Of a stretch of 64,000 nt of DNA, positions 19,567 through 28,480 are shown piece after piece. The DNA is from Candidatus Altimarinota bacterium (GTDB lineage Bacteria; Patescibacteriota; Gracilibacteria; BD1-5; UBA2023). The position numbers and the translations under genes were made by a program. Where the stretch lies: contig JAQTON010000001.1 of the NCBI GenBank assembly GCA_028713325.1, forward strand, positions 62,001-126,000. Direction: 5' to 3'. The notes under the pieces are model-generated. The model was not told where the DNA came from. It searched no databases and saw only the letters and a list, made by a program, of their open reading frames with translations. The first letter of the stretch is position 1. The number at the start of each line of letters is the position of its first letter.

Positions 19567-21723
19567 ATGATAGCAGGACTCTCCGATCAGAATGCCCTCA
19601 CCAAGGCAATGGTCACCAAGACGTACGACATCGGTGGACGAAAGATTACTTTTGAAAGCGGACGTCTCGCACTTCTTGCAGACGGTGCGGTGGTGGTACG
19701 CGATGAAGAAGGAAACTATCTTCTGACAACAGTGGGAATCAAGCGAGAGGTGAATCCCACTGCGAGTTTCTTTCCCCTCTCCGTGGAATTCCAAGAGAAA
19801 TACTATGCAACAGGAAAAATCGGGGGAAATCGATTTATGAAACGCGAAGGACGACCATCGGAAGCCGCGATTCTCAATAGCCGACTCATCGATCGTCCGA
19901 TCCGTCCGATGTTTCCGAAGGGAACCCTCAACGACATCCAGATTATCTCGACTATTATGTCCTCTTCCGGAGCTTCGGATTACGGATTCTATGGAGTGAC
20001 GGGGGCTTCGCTCGCTCTTCAATTGGCAGGTGTTACCGAGTTCGAATGACCGGTTGCGGGGGTTCGTATCGCACTTCTTCCAGATGGGACTTTTAAGTTT
20101 GATCCCACTTTTGTGGAGATTAAAACCGCTCTTCTCGATTTGACCGTTGCCGGAACCGAAGATGCCATAACTATGGTGGAAGCTCAGGGACAACAGGTGG
20201 ACGAGGCCACTATGGTTCGTGCATTCGAATTTGCTCACTCTATTATCCGAGAGCTCGTACAGGCACAATCCGATTTTTTAACGATGTACAAGCTCATTCA
20301 TACTCTTCCGGAGGTGATTTTGAGCGTTAAATCCATCGATGAATCGCTTTTTGATCGAGTGGATCGATATGTGACCGATGAAAAAATAGAACACCTCTAT
20401 CACGTGGGAAAAACAGAATTTCATGATCGACTCGTTATACTCGAGACGGAAGTGAAAATAGCTCTTGGGTATACCGGAGATTCAGAAGCGATGAATGCAG
20501 CGGAGATTGAAGATATCGTCTATAGTGTGGTCAAGAAACATATGCGAAAAAATATCCTCGAAAAGGGACTCCGTCTCGATGGTCGAAAGGCCGACGAGGT
20601 TCGTCCGGTTCGCGGAACCTTTGGGATTCTTCCGCGGGTACACGGATCCGCACTCTTTCAGCGGGGGATTACTCAATCGCTTTCGATTGCAACACTTGGA
20701 GGTCCCGGAGATATACAGATCGTTGACGATATGTTTGAAGAAAGTACGAAACGTTACATCCATCACTATAACTTCCCTCCGTTCTCCGTTGGTGAAGTGA
20801 AGCCGCTTCGCGGTATAGGACGACGCGAAATCGGACATGGACGACTCGCAGAAAAAGCTCTGGAACCGGTATTGCCGGAACTTACCGAGTTCCCCTATTT
20901 TATGCGTGTCGTATCGGAGATTACTACCTGTAACGGTTCGTCTTCCATGGCATCCGTTTGCGGATCGACCATGGCACTTATGGATGCAGGGGTGCCCATC
21001 AAGGCACTCGTATCGGGAGTTGCGATGGGGATGATATATGATGATGAAACAGGAAAATATGTGGTACTTTCCGATATCCAGGCTCAGGAGGATTTCCTCG
21101 GAGACCTCGATTTCAAAGTAGCAGGAACGAGCAAAGGTATCACGGCACTTCAGATGGATTGTAAAGTGAAGGGGCTTGCTATGGAAGTGATCGGAAAGGT
21201 ATTCGCCCAGGCGACCGGTTCACTCGCTCATATTCGAGCCGAGATGACTCAGGAATTGAAAGCTTCACGCCCAAATCTCTCTCCTTACGCACCGTTTATC
21301 CTCTCGATATTCGTTCCGGAAGCGAAGATGCGAGAAGTAATCGGAAAGGGAGGAGAAACGATTCAGGGAATAGAGCGAACCTATGGAGTGGAAGTGAATC
21401 TTGCCGATAACGGACAATGTTCCATTACCGCCAAGAATCAAGCATCCGGTCAAGCGGCACTCGATGTTATCAAGGGAATTCTCAAGGATGACGAAATAGG
21501 AGATATCCTCGAAGGGAAGGTCGTGAAGATTATCGAAGGAGTGGGAGCTATCACCGAATGGGCAAAAGGAAAATCCGGAATGATTCATATTTCTAAAATC
21601 GCGAAAGAGCGAGTGGTAAATATCGAAGATTTCCTCAAGGTCGGTGATGTGGTTCAAGTGAAGATTATCGCGGTAGATAAGGAGAAAGGACGAGTGGGAC
21701 TCGAAAGGATTATCGCAGAATAG
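19567..21723 (+). CDS. pnp: Polynucleotide phosphorylase
   Basis: One TGA at 20047-20049 is read as Gly, giving 718 residues from ATG 19567 or 704 from ATG 19609 (MVTKTYDIGG), where family similarity begins; both starts are possible. Two RNase PH domains flank a helical linker: RPIRPMFPKG in the first, GILPRVHGSALFQRG and CNGSSSMASVCGSTMALMDAG in the second, which holds the catalytic site. A KH domain (MREVIGKGGETIQGIE) and an S1 domain (GVGAITEWAKGKSGMIHIS) follow. PNPase degrades RNA from the 3' end with phosphate and is the core of RNA turnover. A terminator follows at once. Confidence 0.97.
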
Positions 21724-21731
21724 GGCAAAAT

Positions 21732-21760
21732 AAAAGGACGGCCAATGACCGTCCTTTTCC
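21732..21760 (+). terminator. Terminator after pnp
   Basis: AAAAGGACGG and CCGTCCTTTT form a perfect 10-bp stem with a seven-base loop, nine bases after the pnp stop. Confidence 0.9.
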
Positions 21761-22068
21761 CTTTATATGAGTGCTCTCTTCATACGATTCTTTGCACTGT
21801 GTCAGTCGTCACCAGACAGGGGCGGGAGCACGTCTCACCCTGCGAATCGAGATAGATTGTCAACCTCCTTTATTGATTGATTTCCCCCGAGCCTTCGCCG
21901 GGATTCCTTTTGGTATCTTCCGAACCATCATCGCCCGGAAGGCCGTCGTTTTTGTTCAAGAAACCTATTGTGAGTTTTATGATTTGTTCACACCTCCATA
22001 TTTTTGTTAACGGGGAAAGCCCATCCTTTATAGTCTAAATTGTTCTTTAGTCAATTAATTTTTCAAAA
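21761..22068. other. 308-bp stretch without a recognised gene; richer in G+C than its flanks
   Basis: Bases 21770-21965 look clearly more G+C-rich than the surrounding intergenic DNA. With TGA as Gly an 88-codon frame (ATG 21767 to TAG 22031-22033) is open on the plus strand, and two other frames are also open for 60-80 codons, so openness alone proves nothing. The translations match nothing I know. The segment does not match conserved cores of RNase P RNA, tmRNA or SRP RNA that I could check. The last 60 bases before 22069 are AT-rich and probably hold the promoter of the next gene. Confidence 0.4.
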
Positions 22069-23292
22069 ATGTTTGTATTTATCCTCGGTCGGGAGTTCCG
22101 GCTCTCACTCGCAGAAATCTATAGTCTTTTTCCTGGAGCAGTTTTTTCAGGAGCCAATGAACAGATAGCTCTTATAACGAACGTTTCCGAAAAGGAGGTT
22201 TGTGCGAGATTTGCTCATATGGGCGGGATTATTAAAGTGATTAAAATCCTCGATGAAGTGAAAGATGTGCCGGATTTCATGACGGTGGCAAAGAACTATC
22301 TCGAACGGGTCGATCGGACAAATAAGGTTCCATTTGCTGTTGCGGGATATGGAGAGAAATTTGATAACTTTGCCACCGGACTTCGTATCAAGAAATTCCT
22401 CAAGTCTTGCGAAGATAAATCTTTCCGACTCGTCAATAAAGAGCCGAAGAATATTAACTCGGCAGTATATAAGAAAGAACATCTTGCCGAATCTCATACG
22501 GAATTGAACTATGTAAAAATAGGAAAGAGCTCCTATATGGGAATCACGATTGCGTATCAGGATGTGGATGCATATGCAGCTCGAGATATGGACAAGACCC
22601 GCGATATGGGAGTCGGGATGCTCCCTCCGAAACTTGCTCAGACCCTCATCAATCTCGTAGGAATTCAATCCAATGACCATTCTGCAATATATGATCCGTT
22701 CTGTGGACTCGGAACGGTGCTTATAGAAGCGGCTCATATGGGATATGACACCGTATATGGAAGTGATCTTTCCTCTGCCATGGTTGTGGCAGCGAATAAG
22801 AGTATGGGGGAATTTGCCATTAAAAACGATATCGATCTCGATGGATGTATCTTCGAGTCAGATGCTTCAAAAATCGCGGCAACCATTCCGGAAAAAATGA
22901 ATATAAAAACAACCTCCATCGTCTCGGAATGATATCTTGGGGATGTTCTCGGTGCAAAAACGGTTGCCCCCGACAAGATTACGGAACAATGTCGAAAACT
23001 TGCCCGAATCTATGATTCTATGTTTCGAGATCTCCGAACCATCGGATGGAGAGGAACGATTATCCTCTGTTTCCCATTCTGGGATAATCGAGGAAAAGAT
23101 GTCTTCTTTGAGGATATCATCCCGATTATCGACCGATACGGATTTGAACGAAAGGAACTTCTCTGAGAGAATATTCCATTCCGCACAACTCCACATTGAA
23201 GCCTTCTTTACAGGCGTCCCGGACAGACGGTCGGACGTGAGATATACAAGCTCCAACTCCTTCCGAAAGGGGAGCTTGGACTCAAGCTCTAG
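22069..23292 (+). CDS. Trm11/RlmL-like SAM-dependent RNA methyltransferase
   Basis: Three recoded TGA codons join this into 407 residues ending at TAG 23290-23292. The N-terminal half may carry a THUMP-like RNA-binding region (GREFRLSLAEIYSLFPGA, then RIKKFLKSCEDKSFR). The C-terminal half is a Rossmann methyltransferase with motif I YDPFCGLGTVLIEAA preceded by MLPPKLAQTLINL, as in the UPF0020 group that includes Trm11 and RlmL/K. The usual catalytic (N/D)PPY is replaced by SE-Gly-YLGDVL, as in some Trm11 relatives, so activity needs testing. tRNA or rRNA guanosine methylation is the likely role. Confidence 0.78.
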
Positions 23293-23339
23293 AATAAAAA
23301 CACTCCCGAAAATTCGGGAGTGTTTTTATTCTAGAGCTT
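23284..23339. terminator. 27-bp perfect palindrome, shared bidirectional terminator
   Basis: Bases 23284-23310 and 23313-23339 are exact reverse complements around a two-base centre, with ACACTCCCGAA at the tip. The outer part encodes the last codons of both convergent genes, so the stem is also coding sequence. Confidence 0.92.
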
Positions 23340-23805
23340 CTTTTTCTACAGGAAGTATCTGAATATTTTTGATAAAATAGGTTTTAATTTTCGGATTCTG
23401 TTTGAAGTCGAGAGAGAGGATATATTCAGGTGTATCTTTTTTGTTTTGTAAGATATCAAGTTTCTTCAACTCTGTTGGATTGTGTTTATTTCGGAGAGTG
23501 AACAGGTAACTTATAGGTTTGATAAGAAAATCTATATTTTCGGTTTTCTCTTTTTTTGTAAGAGTAATTCGGACACCCCCATCAGGGAGGAAATTACGAA
23601 ATCCGTTGATGATAGTATCTTCAGCCTCACATATAGTTGCGAACTCATTCTCTAAAATACCCTTTCTTACGGTTGTATCTAATTTTGAAAGCTGTTGCCT
23701 TGAAAGATACTGAATGGCTCCGAGCGTCCCTTCCGGAAAATCTTGATATTTGGATGTTTCTATGAGCTCGGCAGAGAGTTCTTCGAGAAAAAGTTCTGGA
23801 TTCAT
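23326..23805 (-). CDS. Hypothetical protein (159 aa)
   Basis: The frame from ATG 23805 to TAA 23326-23328 needs no recoding. The product is hydrophilic, with a helical first half (ELFLEELSAELIETSKYQ) and a beta-like second half (GGVRITLTKKEKTENIDFLI). No signal, helix span or motif is recognised. Two more small unknown genes lie upstream on the same strand. Confidence 0.65.
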   Translation of the reverse strand: MNPELFLEELSAELIETSKYQDFPEGTLGAIQYLSRQQLSKLDTTVRKGILENEFATICEAEDTIINGFRNFLPDGGVRITLTKKEKTENIDFLIKPISYLFTLRNKHNPTELKKLDILQNKKDTPEYILSLDFKQNPKIKTYFIKNIQILPVEKEALE

Positions 23806-23832
23806 AAAAATGATATGATTATTGGGTTTTTA

Positions 23833-24189
23833 TTATTCTCCTCCTCGTCAATATTTTCCTAAATTTGGAAAAATCTTATTCATAAGTCCATAAGCTCAGC
23901 TCTCCTTATATTTTGGAGCTTCCGCTGTTGGTGATTTTGCAACTACATTAAATGACAAAGCTTTAATTCAGAGTTCTGTCTTAAGTTCATCTGCATCACA
24001 TTGATTTAGAAATTTTGCAAGATTTTTTTTATCTTGTTCAGATGTATGGGTATCTTTCTTATATTCTCCAAGTGCGGTTTGCAGTGTCTCCGTTGTTGTA
24101 CCAAGAGCACTAGCTATTTTATTTGGATCTTTTGCTTTTAAAGATACGCCTTCTGCCTCAAAATTCCTTCCTATATCAAGACCTGCCAT
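23833..24189 (-). CDS. Hypothetical protein (118 aa)
   Basis: Three recoded TGA codons join the frame from ATG 24189 to TAA 23833-23835. The N-terminal two thirds are hydrophilic and helical (KIASALGTTTETLQTALGE, then EQDKKNLAKFLNQ); the tail is short and Gly/Lys-rich. No family is recognised. It sits 27 bases before the next small unknown gene and 38 after the previous one, so the three are probably one transcript. Confidence 0.6.
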
Positions 24190-24227
24190 ATATATAAAGT
24201 TAACAAATAATAAATATGTTGAAATTT

Positions 24228-24491
24228 CTAAAAATCAAGATTCATATCAAGATTTTTACGCTCCTCTTCCTCTTTTTTTATGGTTTTCTCTTGGTTATTA
24301 ACTCTATTGAAAGCATGAACATTTTGAAGTTGTTTAGTTCTAAACTCCAAAAGTTTTTCTAATACTTCGGTGAGTTTCTCGTCCGATGATTCAGAAAGTT
24401 CTGTGTATGTATTCTTAAGAGTATCGTCATCAAGTTCATAGAGGGAATTTAATTGTTCGAGTATTGTTTGTAGAATTTGTTCTTTTTCCAT
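24228..24491 (-). CDS. Hypothetical coiled-coil protein (87 aa)
   Basis: The frame from ATG 24491 to TAG 24228-24230 needs no recoding. Heptad-like spacing of Leu (ILQTILEQLNSLYELDD, LEKLLEFRTKQLQN) predicts a helical, possibly coiled-coil protein with an acidic and basic tail (KKEEEERKN). It is the first gene of the small reverse-strand group and is divergent from dnaK. Function unknown. Confidence 0.65.
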   Translation of the reverse strand: MEKEQILQTILEQLNSLYELDDDTLKNTYTELSESSDEKLTEVLEKLLEFRTKQLQNVHAFNRVNNQEKTIKKEEEERKNLDMNLDF

Positions 24492-24625
24492 AATGGATTA
24501 TTTATTTGGTACACTGTAATAATACTTCATATACCTCTTTTTGTCAAAAAAATCACCTCTTTTCTCCAAACCACCCTCCAAAACTCATCCATTAGCACCA
24601 AAATACAAAATGTGCTAAAAAAGTT

Positions 24626-24653
24626 TTGACAGGAGAAAAAATATCGATATTAT
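24626..24653 (+). promoter_or_regulatory. Probable promoter of dnaK
   Basis: TTGACA (24626-24631) and TATTAT (24648-24653) are separated by 16 bases, a good housekeeping-type promoter, 52 bases before the dnaK ATG. I see no CIRCE repeat for HrcA control. Confidence 0.6.
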
Positions 24654-24705
24654 AGGGGCAAGAGTTTTTTTAAGACTCATTTTTACTCATTTATCTATTA
24701 CTCAC

Positions 24706-26601
24706 ATGGCAAAAATTATTGGAATCGACCTTGGAACCACGAACTCGTGTGTTGCCTTTATGGAAGGAGGACAGGCGAAGGTTATCCCGAACTCGGAAGG
24801 GGGACGGACGACTCCTTCGATTGTAGCGAATAAGAAGGGAGAAACTATCGTCGGGATGCCTGCAAAACGTCAAGCGGTCGTGAATCCTGCTCAGACTATC
24901 TACTCTGCGAAACGTTTCATCGGACGGAAGTTCTCGGAAGTTACGGAGGAACTCAAGAATATCTCCTTCAAAGTAACCGAAGGTCCGGACGGAGGATGTC
25001 TCATCGAATGGGACGGAAAGGGTGTTCGACCGGAGGAAATCTCCGCAAAGGTTCTTGAAAAACTCAAGAGCGATGCCGAGAAATTTCTCGGTACGACTAT
25101 TACGGAAGCGGTTATCACCGTTCCCGCATACTTCAATGACTCGGAACGTCAGGCAACGATTAATGCCGGAAAGATTGCCGGACTCGATGTAAAACGAATC
25201 GTGAATGAACCGACTGCCGCAGCTCTTGCCTACGGTATCGACAAATCTCACGACCATAAGATCGCCGTGTACGACTTCGGAGGAGGAACCTTCGATATCT
25301 CCATTCTCGATATCGGATCGGAAGGGACGTTTGAAGTACTTGCCACCAATGGAGACACGCATCTCGGAGGAGACGACTTCGACCAACGTATTTTCGAATG
25401 GGTGATGTCTGAATTTCAGGCAAAAGAAGGAATCGATCTCCGAAAGGACGCAAGTGCCGTACAGCGAGTACGAAGTGCTTCGGAACAGGCGAAAATCGAA
25501 CTCTCGAGTGCGACTTCGACTGAGATCAATCAACCGTTTATCGCGATGAACGACGGGGTTCCGAGTAATCTTAATGTGACGCTCACTCGTCAAAAGTTCG
25601 AAGAACTTATCGCCGATCTCGTGGAGCGTTCCATCGAGCCGTGCCGAAAAGTTCTGAAAGACGCCGGAGTGAATATCAGTCAAATCGACGAGGTTATTCT
25701 CGTCGGAGGTTCGACTCGCGTACCGCTCGTCCTCTCCAAAGTGGAGGCATTCTTCGGAAAGAAACCAAATGCATCAGTGAATCCCGATGAAGCGGTGGCT
25801 CTCGGAGCCGCGATTCAAGCAGGTATTATTCAGGGAGACGTAAAAGACGTCCTCCTCCTCGATGTTACCCCGCTCTCTCTCGGAATCGAGACACTCGGAG
25901 GAGTCATGACTCGGATGATCGAGCGAAACACGACTATCCCGACTTCGAAATCTCAGGTGTATTCCACCGCAATGGACAATCAGGATTCCGTAGAAATCCA
26001 TGTTCTCCAAGGAGAACGCGAGATGGCTTCGGACAACAAAGATCTCGGACGATTCGTCCTCTCCGGTATCGCCTGAGCTCCACGAGGAGTTCCGCAGATT
26101 GAAGTGACTTTCGATATCGATGCTTCCGGAGTCCTTCATGTGACTGCCAAGGATAAGGGAACCGGAAAAGAACAGAAAATCACCATCCAAGGTTCGACCG
26201 GTATGGACGACAAGGAGGTTGACCGACTCGTAAAAGAGGCGGAAGCGAACCGAGAATCCGACCAGAAGAAGAAAGAATCCATCGAAGCCCGCAATCACGC
26301 CGATAGTGCCGTGTACCAAGCCGAGAAGACTCTCAAAGACAACGAAGGCAAGTTCGACGCCGCTCTCGGAACCGAAGCTCAGGCGAAGATCGAGGAACTT
26401 CGAAAAGTGCTCGGAGAAGCCGACGCTTCCAAGGAATCCATCGATGCTGCTATGAATCCACTCAATGAAGTCATGATGAAAATCGGACAGGAGATCTACT
26501 CCAAAGGCGGAACTCCCGAGACGGAAGAGGGAGTGAACGTAAAAGACAATAACGAGAAGAAAGAAGATGAAAGCGTAGATGCGGAAGTTGAGGAGAAATA
26601 A
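24706..26601 (+). CDS. dnaK: Chaperone DnaK (Hsp70)
   Basis: The 631-residue protein has the complete Hsp70 layout: phosphate loop [27 protein letters not shown], the second loop [26 protein letters not shown] and the [11 protein letters not shown] hinge region, then the substrate-binding domain. The TGA at 26074-26076 encodes Gly just before [18 protein letters not shown], a strongly conserved stretch. The acidic C-terminus (AEVEEK) is typical. DnaK folds and refolds proteins with DnaJ and GrpE, whose genes are not adjacent here. The gene has its own promoter and terminator. Confidence 0.98.
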
Positions 26602-26615
26602 GATATTTTTGAAAG

Positions 26616-26646
26616 AAAAATCCCCAACGAAAGTTGAGGATTTTTT
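26616..26646 (+). terminator. Terminator after dnaK
   Basis: AAAAATCC-CAAC pairs with GTTG-GGATTTTT around GAAA, with one internal C-A mismatch, followed by T residues. Confidence 0.82.
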
Positions 26647-26664
26647 GTAATATGGATTTGAATT

Positions 26665-27273
26665 TTAATTTTTCACACAATAAAGAAGAGCAACATTACG
26701 GGGACGAGTTTCAGAGCCTCCTGTTGAAGATACACCCATCCCAGGAACTATACCACTATTATTTGAATCTGTAGCTGCCGGATAATATGTATTTGCATCA
26801 TTCCATGAGGTAGAAGAAGTATCAACAACATTAGACGTATTATGAGTATGATTAGCAAATATATCAGCTTGCGAACTTCTAAGAGTACGCCCTATATCCA
26901 CCCCTCTTCCGTTATCAAGTCCACGGATGAATTCCCCTCGGAGATCAGGTCTTCCTCCGCCCCCGTCTGCTATAGTCCATCCTGTCGGACAACTTGCGAG
27001 ATTGAAAGCAATGACAGCCCCCGATGGTGAGAGAGTAGAAATAGTCGTCGTTTGAGAAGTAATAGTTGCTTCTGCACTTGTGAGACGGGTATTTAGTTCG
27101 TTTACATTGCTCATGATTGTTTGCATAAGAGTGCTCGTTAATGGTTTCCCCGAGTCCGCATCGCTGAGTACGAGATTGGTATAAGCAAATACGAGTACAT
27201 ATCCTGTCACAAGTGTGAGAGAGGTTATGAGGGAGAGACGAGAATAGAGACTTATATTTTTAAAGAGTTTCAT
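26665..27273 (-). CDS. Membrane-anchored phage tail-collar-like protein (202 aa)
   Basis: The ATG at 27273 is chosen because the protein then starts with a short basic stretch and one hydrophobic helix (about residues 12-36), a signal anchor. A helical, probably trimeric coiled-coil segment follows (TIMSNVNELNTRLTSAEATI). The C-terminal domain (SCPTGWTIADGGGGRPDLRGEF, ending RPRNVALLYCVKN) matches the tail-collar pattern seen in phage fibres and in bacterial surface proteins. There are no other phage genes nearby, so it is read as a host surface fibre or adhesin. It needs no recoded codon. Confidence 0.82.
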   Translation of the reverse strand: MKLFKNISLYSRLSLITSLTLVTGYVLVFAYTNLVLSDADSGKPLTSTLMQTIMSNVNELNTRLTSAEATITSQTTTISTLSPSGAVIAFNLASCPTGWTIADGGGGRPDLRGEFIRGLDNGRGVDIGRTLRSSQADIFANHTHNTSNVVDTSSTSWNDANTYYPAATDSNNSGIVPGMGVSSTGGSETRPRNVALLYCVKN

Positions 27274-27357
27274 ACGATGAAAAAGTAAAAAAATAAAATA
27301 CAAGCACAAATAGAATCTATTATCGTTTTTTTTTTTTTGTAAATCAAGTTTCATTTA

Positions 27358-27387
27358 AATAATCCCCCAAATTTTTGGGGGATTATT
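27358..27387 (-). terminator. Hairpin terminator after the 295-aa gene
   Basis: AATAATCCCCCAAA and TTTGGGGGATTATT form a perfect 14-bp stem with a two-base loop, 17 bases after the reverse-strand stop at 27405. Confidence 0.82.
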
Positions 27388-27404
27388 CGTGATTTCTGAG
27401 GTGA

Positions 27405-28292
27405 TTAGAATCCTCCTTCTGGGACTAGCTTATATTTTCGTTTCGGTTCCGGTTTGTTGTGTCCTCCTCCATCGAAACGTTTCTTCCATACGGGGATATC
27501 TCCGAGCCGATTATATGCGATGTTTCTCACAGCGGATTCTTCTTCCTCCAATCGAATAATCTTATTATATCGTCTGAGCACTTCTTCACTGATAAAAAGT
27601 AAAGAAACATGTATCTCATAGGATATAGCCTTCTCTTTTTCTCTGTCTATATCGATTACGAGCATCGACTGATTCTCAAATTGTATTCCTGGTATGGATC
27701 AGAGAGGTGCTATTTGTTCAGAATCTCATTCTGGAATAGCAAGAATATATCACTTTTTTCCGGTAATATCCCTTCATTCTTCCAGAGAAGTGCCCGGAAG
27801 CTGAAAAAGATCTATGAATTCGGTATTATGGGAAAAGAAACCCATCATTTGTTGCCATGTTTCATAAGGAATTCCCATTTCTTTTGCTATGATACGGTCC
27901 TGATCGTGGAGCGGAAGGCTTTGAGAGAGTGTATGGAGTACGAGAAATCTCGACTTCATTCGTTGCAAAAAAGAGGGATTTTCATGAAAGATGCGTATCT
28001 TCTCGGAAACGAAACCCAGGATATTTTTGCGTATCTGTGTTTTTATTCCATCCATTTCTTGATCTTCCACGGGCTCAAGGAGTATCATATAATCCTCTTT
28101 GGCAACCATGTATATCCATGCTTCCGCAAGCTCCAAAGGGGATTGCCATATGGTGGGACTGAGGAGAGAAAAGAATGTCTCAAAACCGCGGGCACTTTCT
28201 TGAAGTTGTTGTATTATTCGATCTCCGGATTCTATTATGTAGAGTGCGGATCGCACCATTCCTATATTATTATTTTCCGAAGGCATGTTCAT
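27405..28292 (-). CDS. Hypothetical protein (295 aa)
   Basis: Several recoded TGA codons (for example 27774-27776) join two blocks into one frame from ATG 28292 to TAA 27405-27407. The first 170 residues are helical and polar with aromatic patches (ESARGFETFFSLLSPTIW, then GIPYETWQQMMGFFSHN). The middle is Gly- and Pro-containing and beta-like. The tail is charged (VWKKRFDGGGHNKPEPKRK). No signal peptide or membrane helix. I recognise no family. It is divergent from the giant secreted protein gene, and the two share a 188-bp promoter region. Confidence 0.75.
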
Positions 28293-28371
28293 AAGAAGCG
28301 GAGTATTAATTAGTGCAAGTGTGTATAACGATATTTTTTACAAAGTCAAATATTATTCATAGGGGGTGAAA

Positions 28372-28391
28372 AATCCTTCAGGATTTTTCTT
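28372..28391. terminator. Short palindromic hairpin ahead of the giant gene
   Basis: GAAAAATCC and GGATTTTTC pair around TTCA, followed by TTCTGTTTTT. It has terminator-like shape, but it lies upstream of the probable promoter of the plus-strand gene, so it may instead insulate that gene from upstream transcription. Confidence 0.5.
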
Positions 28392-28413
28392 CTGTTTTTC
28401 CTTCAAAAATCTC

Positions 28414-28441
28414 TTGCAAATATCCCCAAATATGATACTAT
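28414..28441 (+). promoter_or_regulatory. Possible promoter of the giant gene
   Basis: TTGCAA (28414-28419) and TACTAT (28436-28441) with a 16-base spacer lie 39 bases before the ATG at 28481. Confidence 0.45.
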
Positions 28442-28480
28442 ACAAGGGAATTACTATAGAATCAAAACTCCAAAAAATCT

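Noticed and set aside
26665-28292. Prophage remnant
   Set aside because: Only one tail-collar-like domain is present, on a membrane anchor, with no integrase, capsid, terminase or lysis gene nearby.
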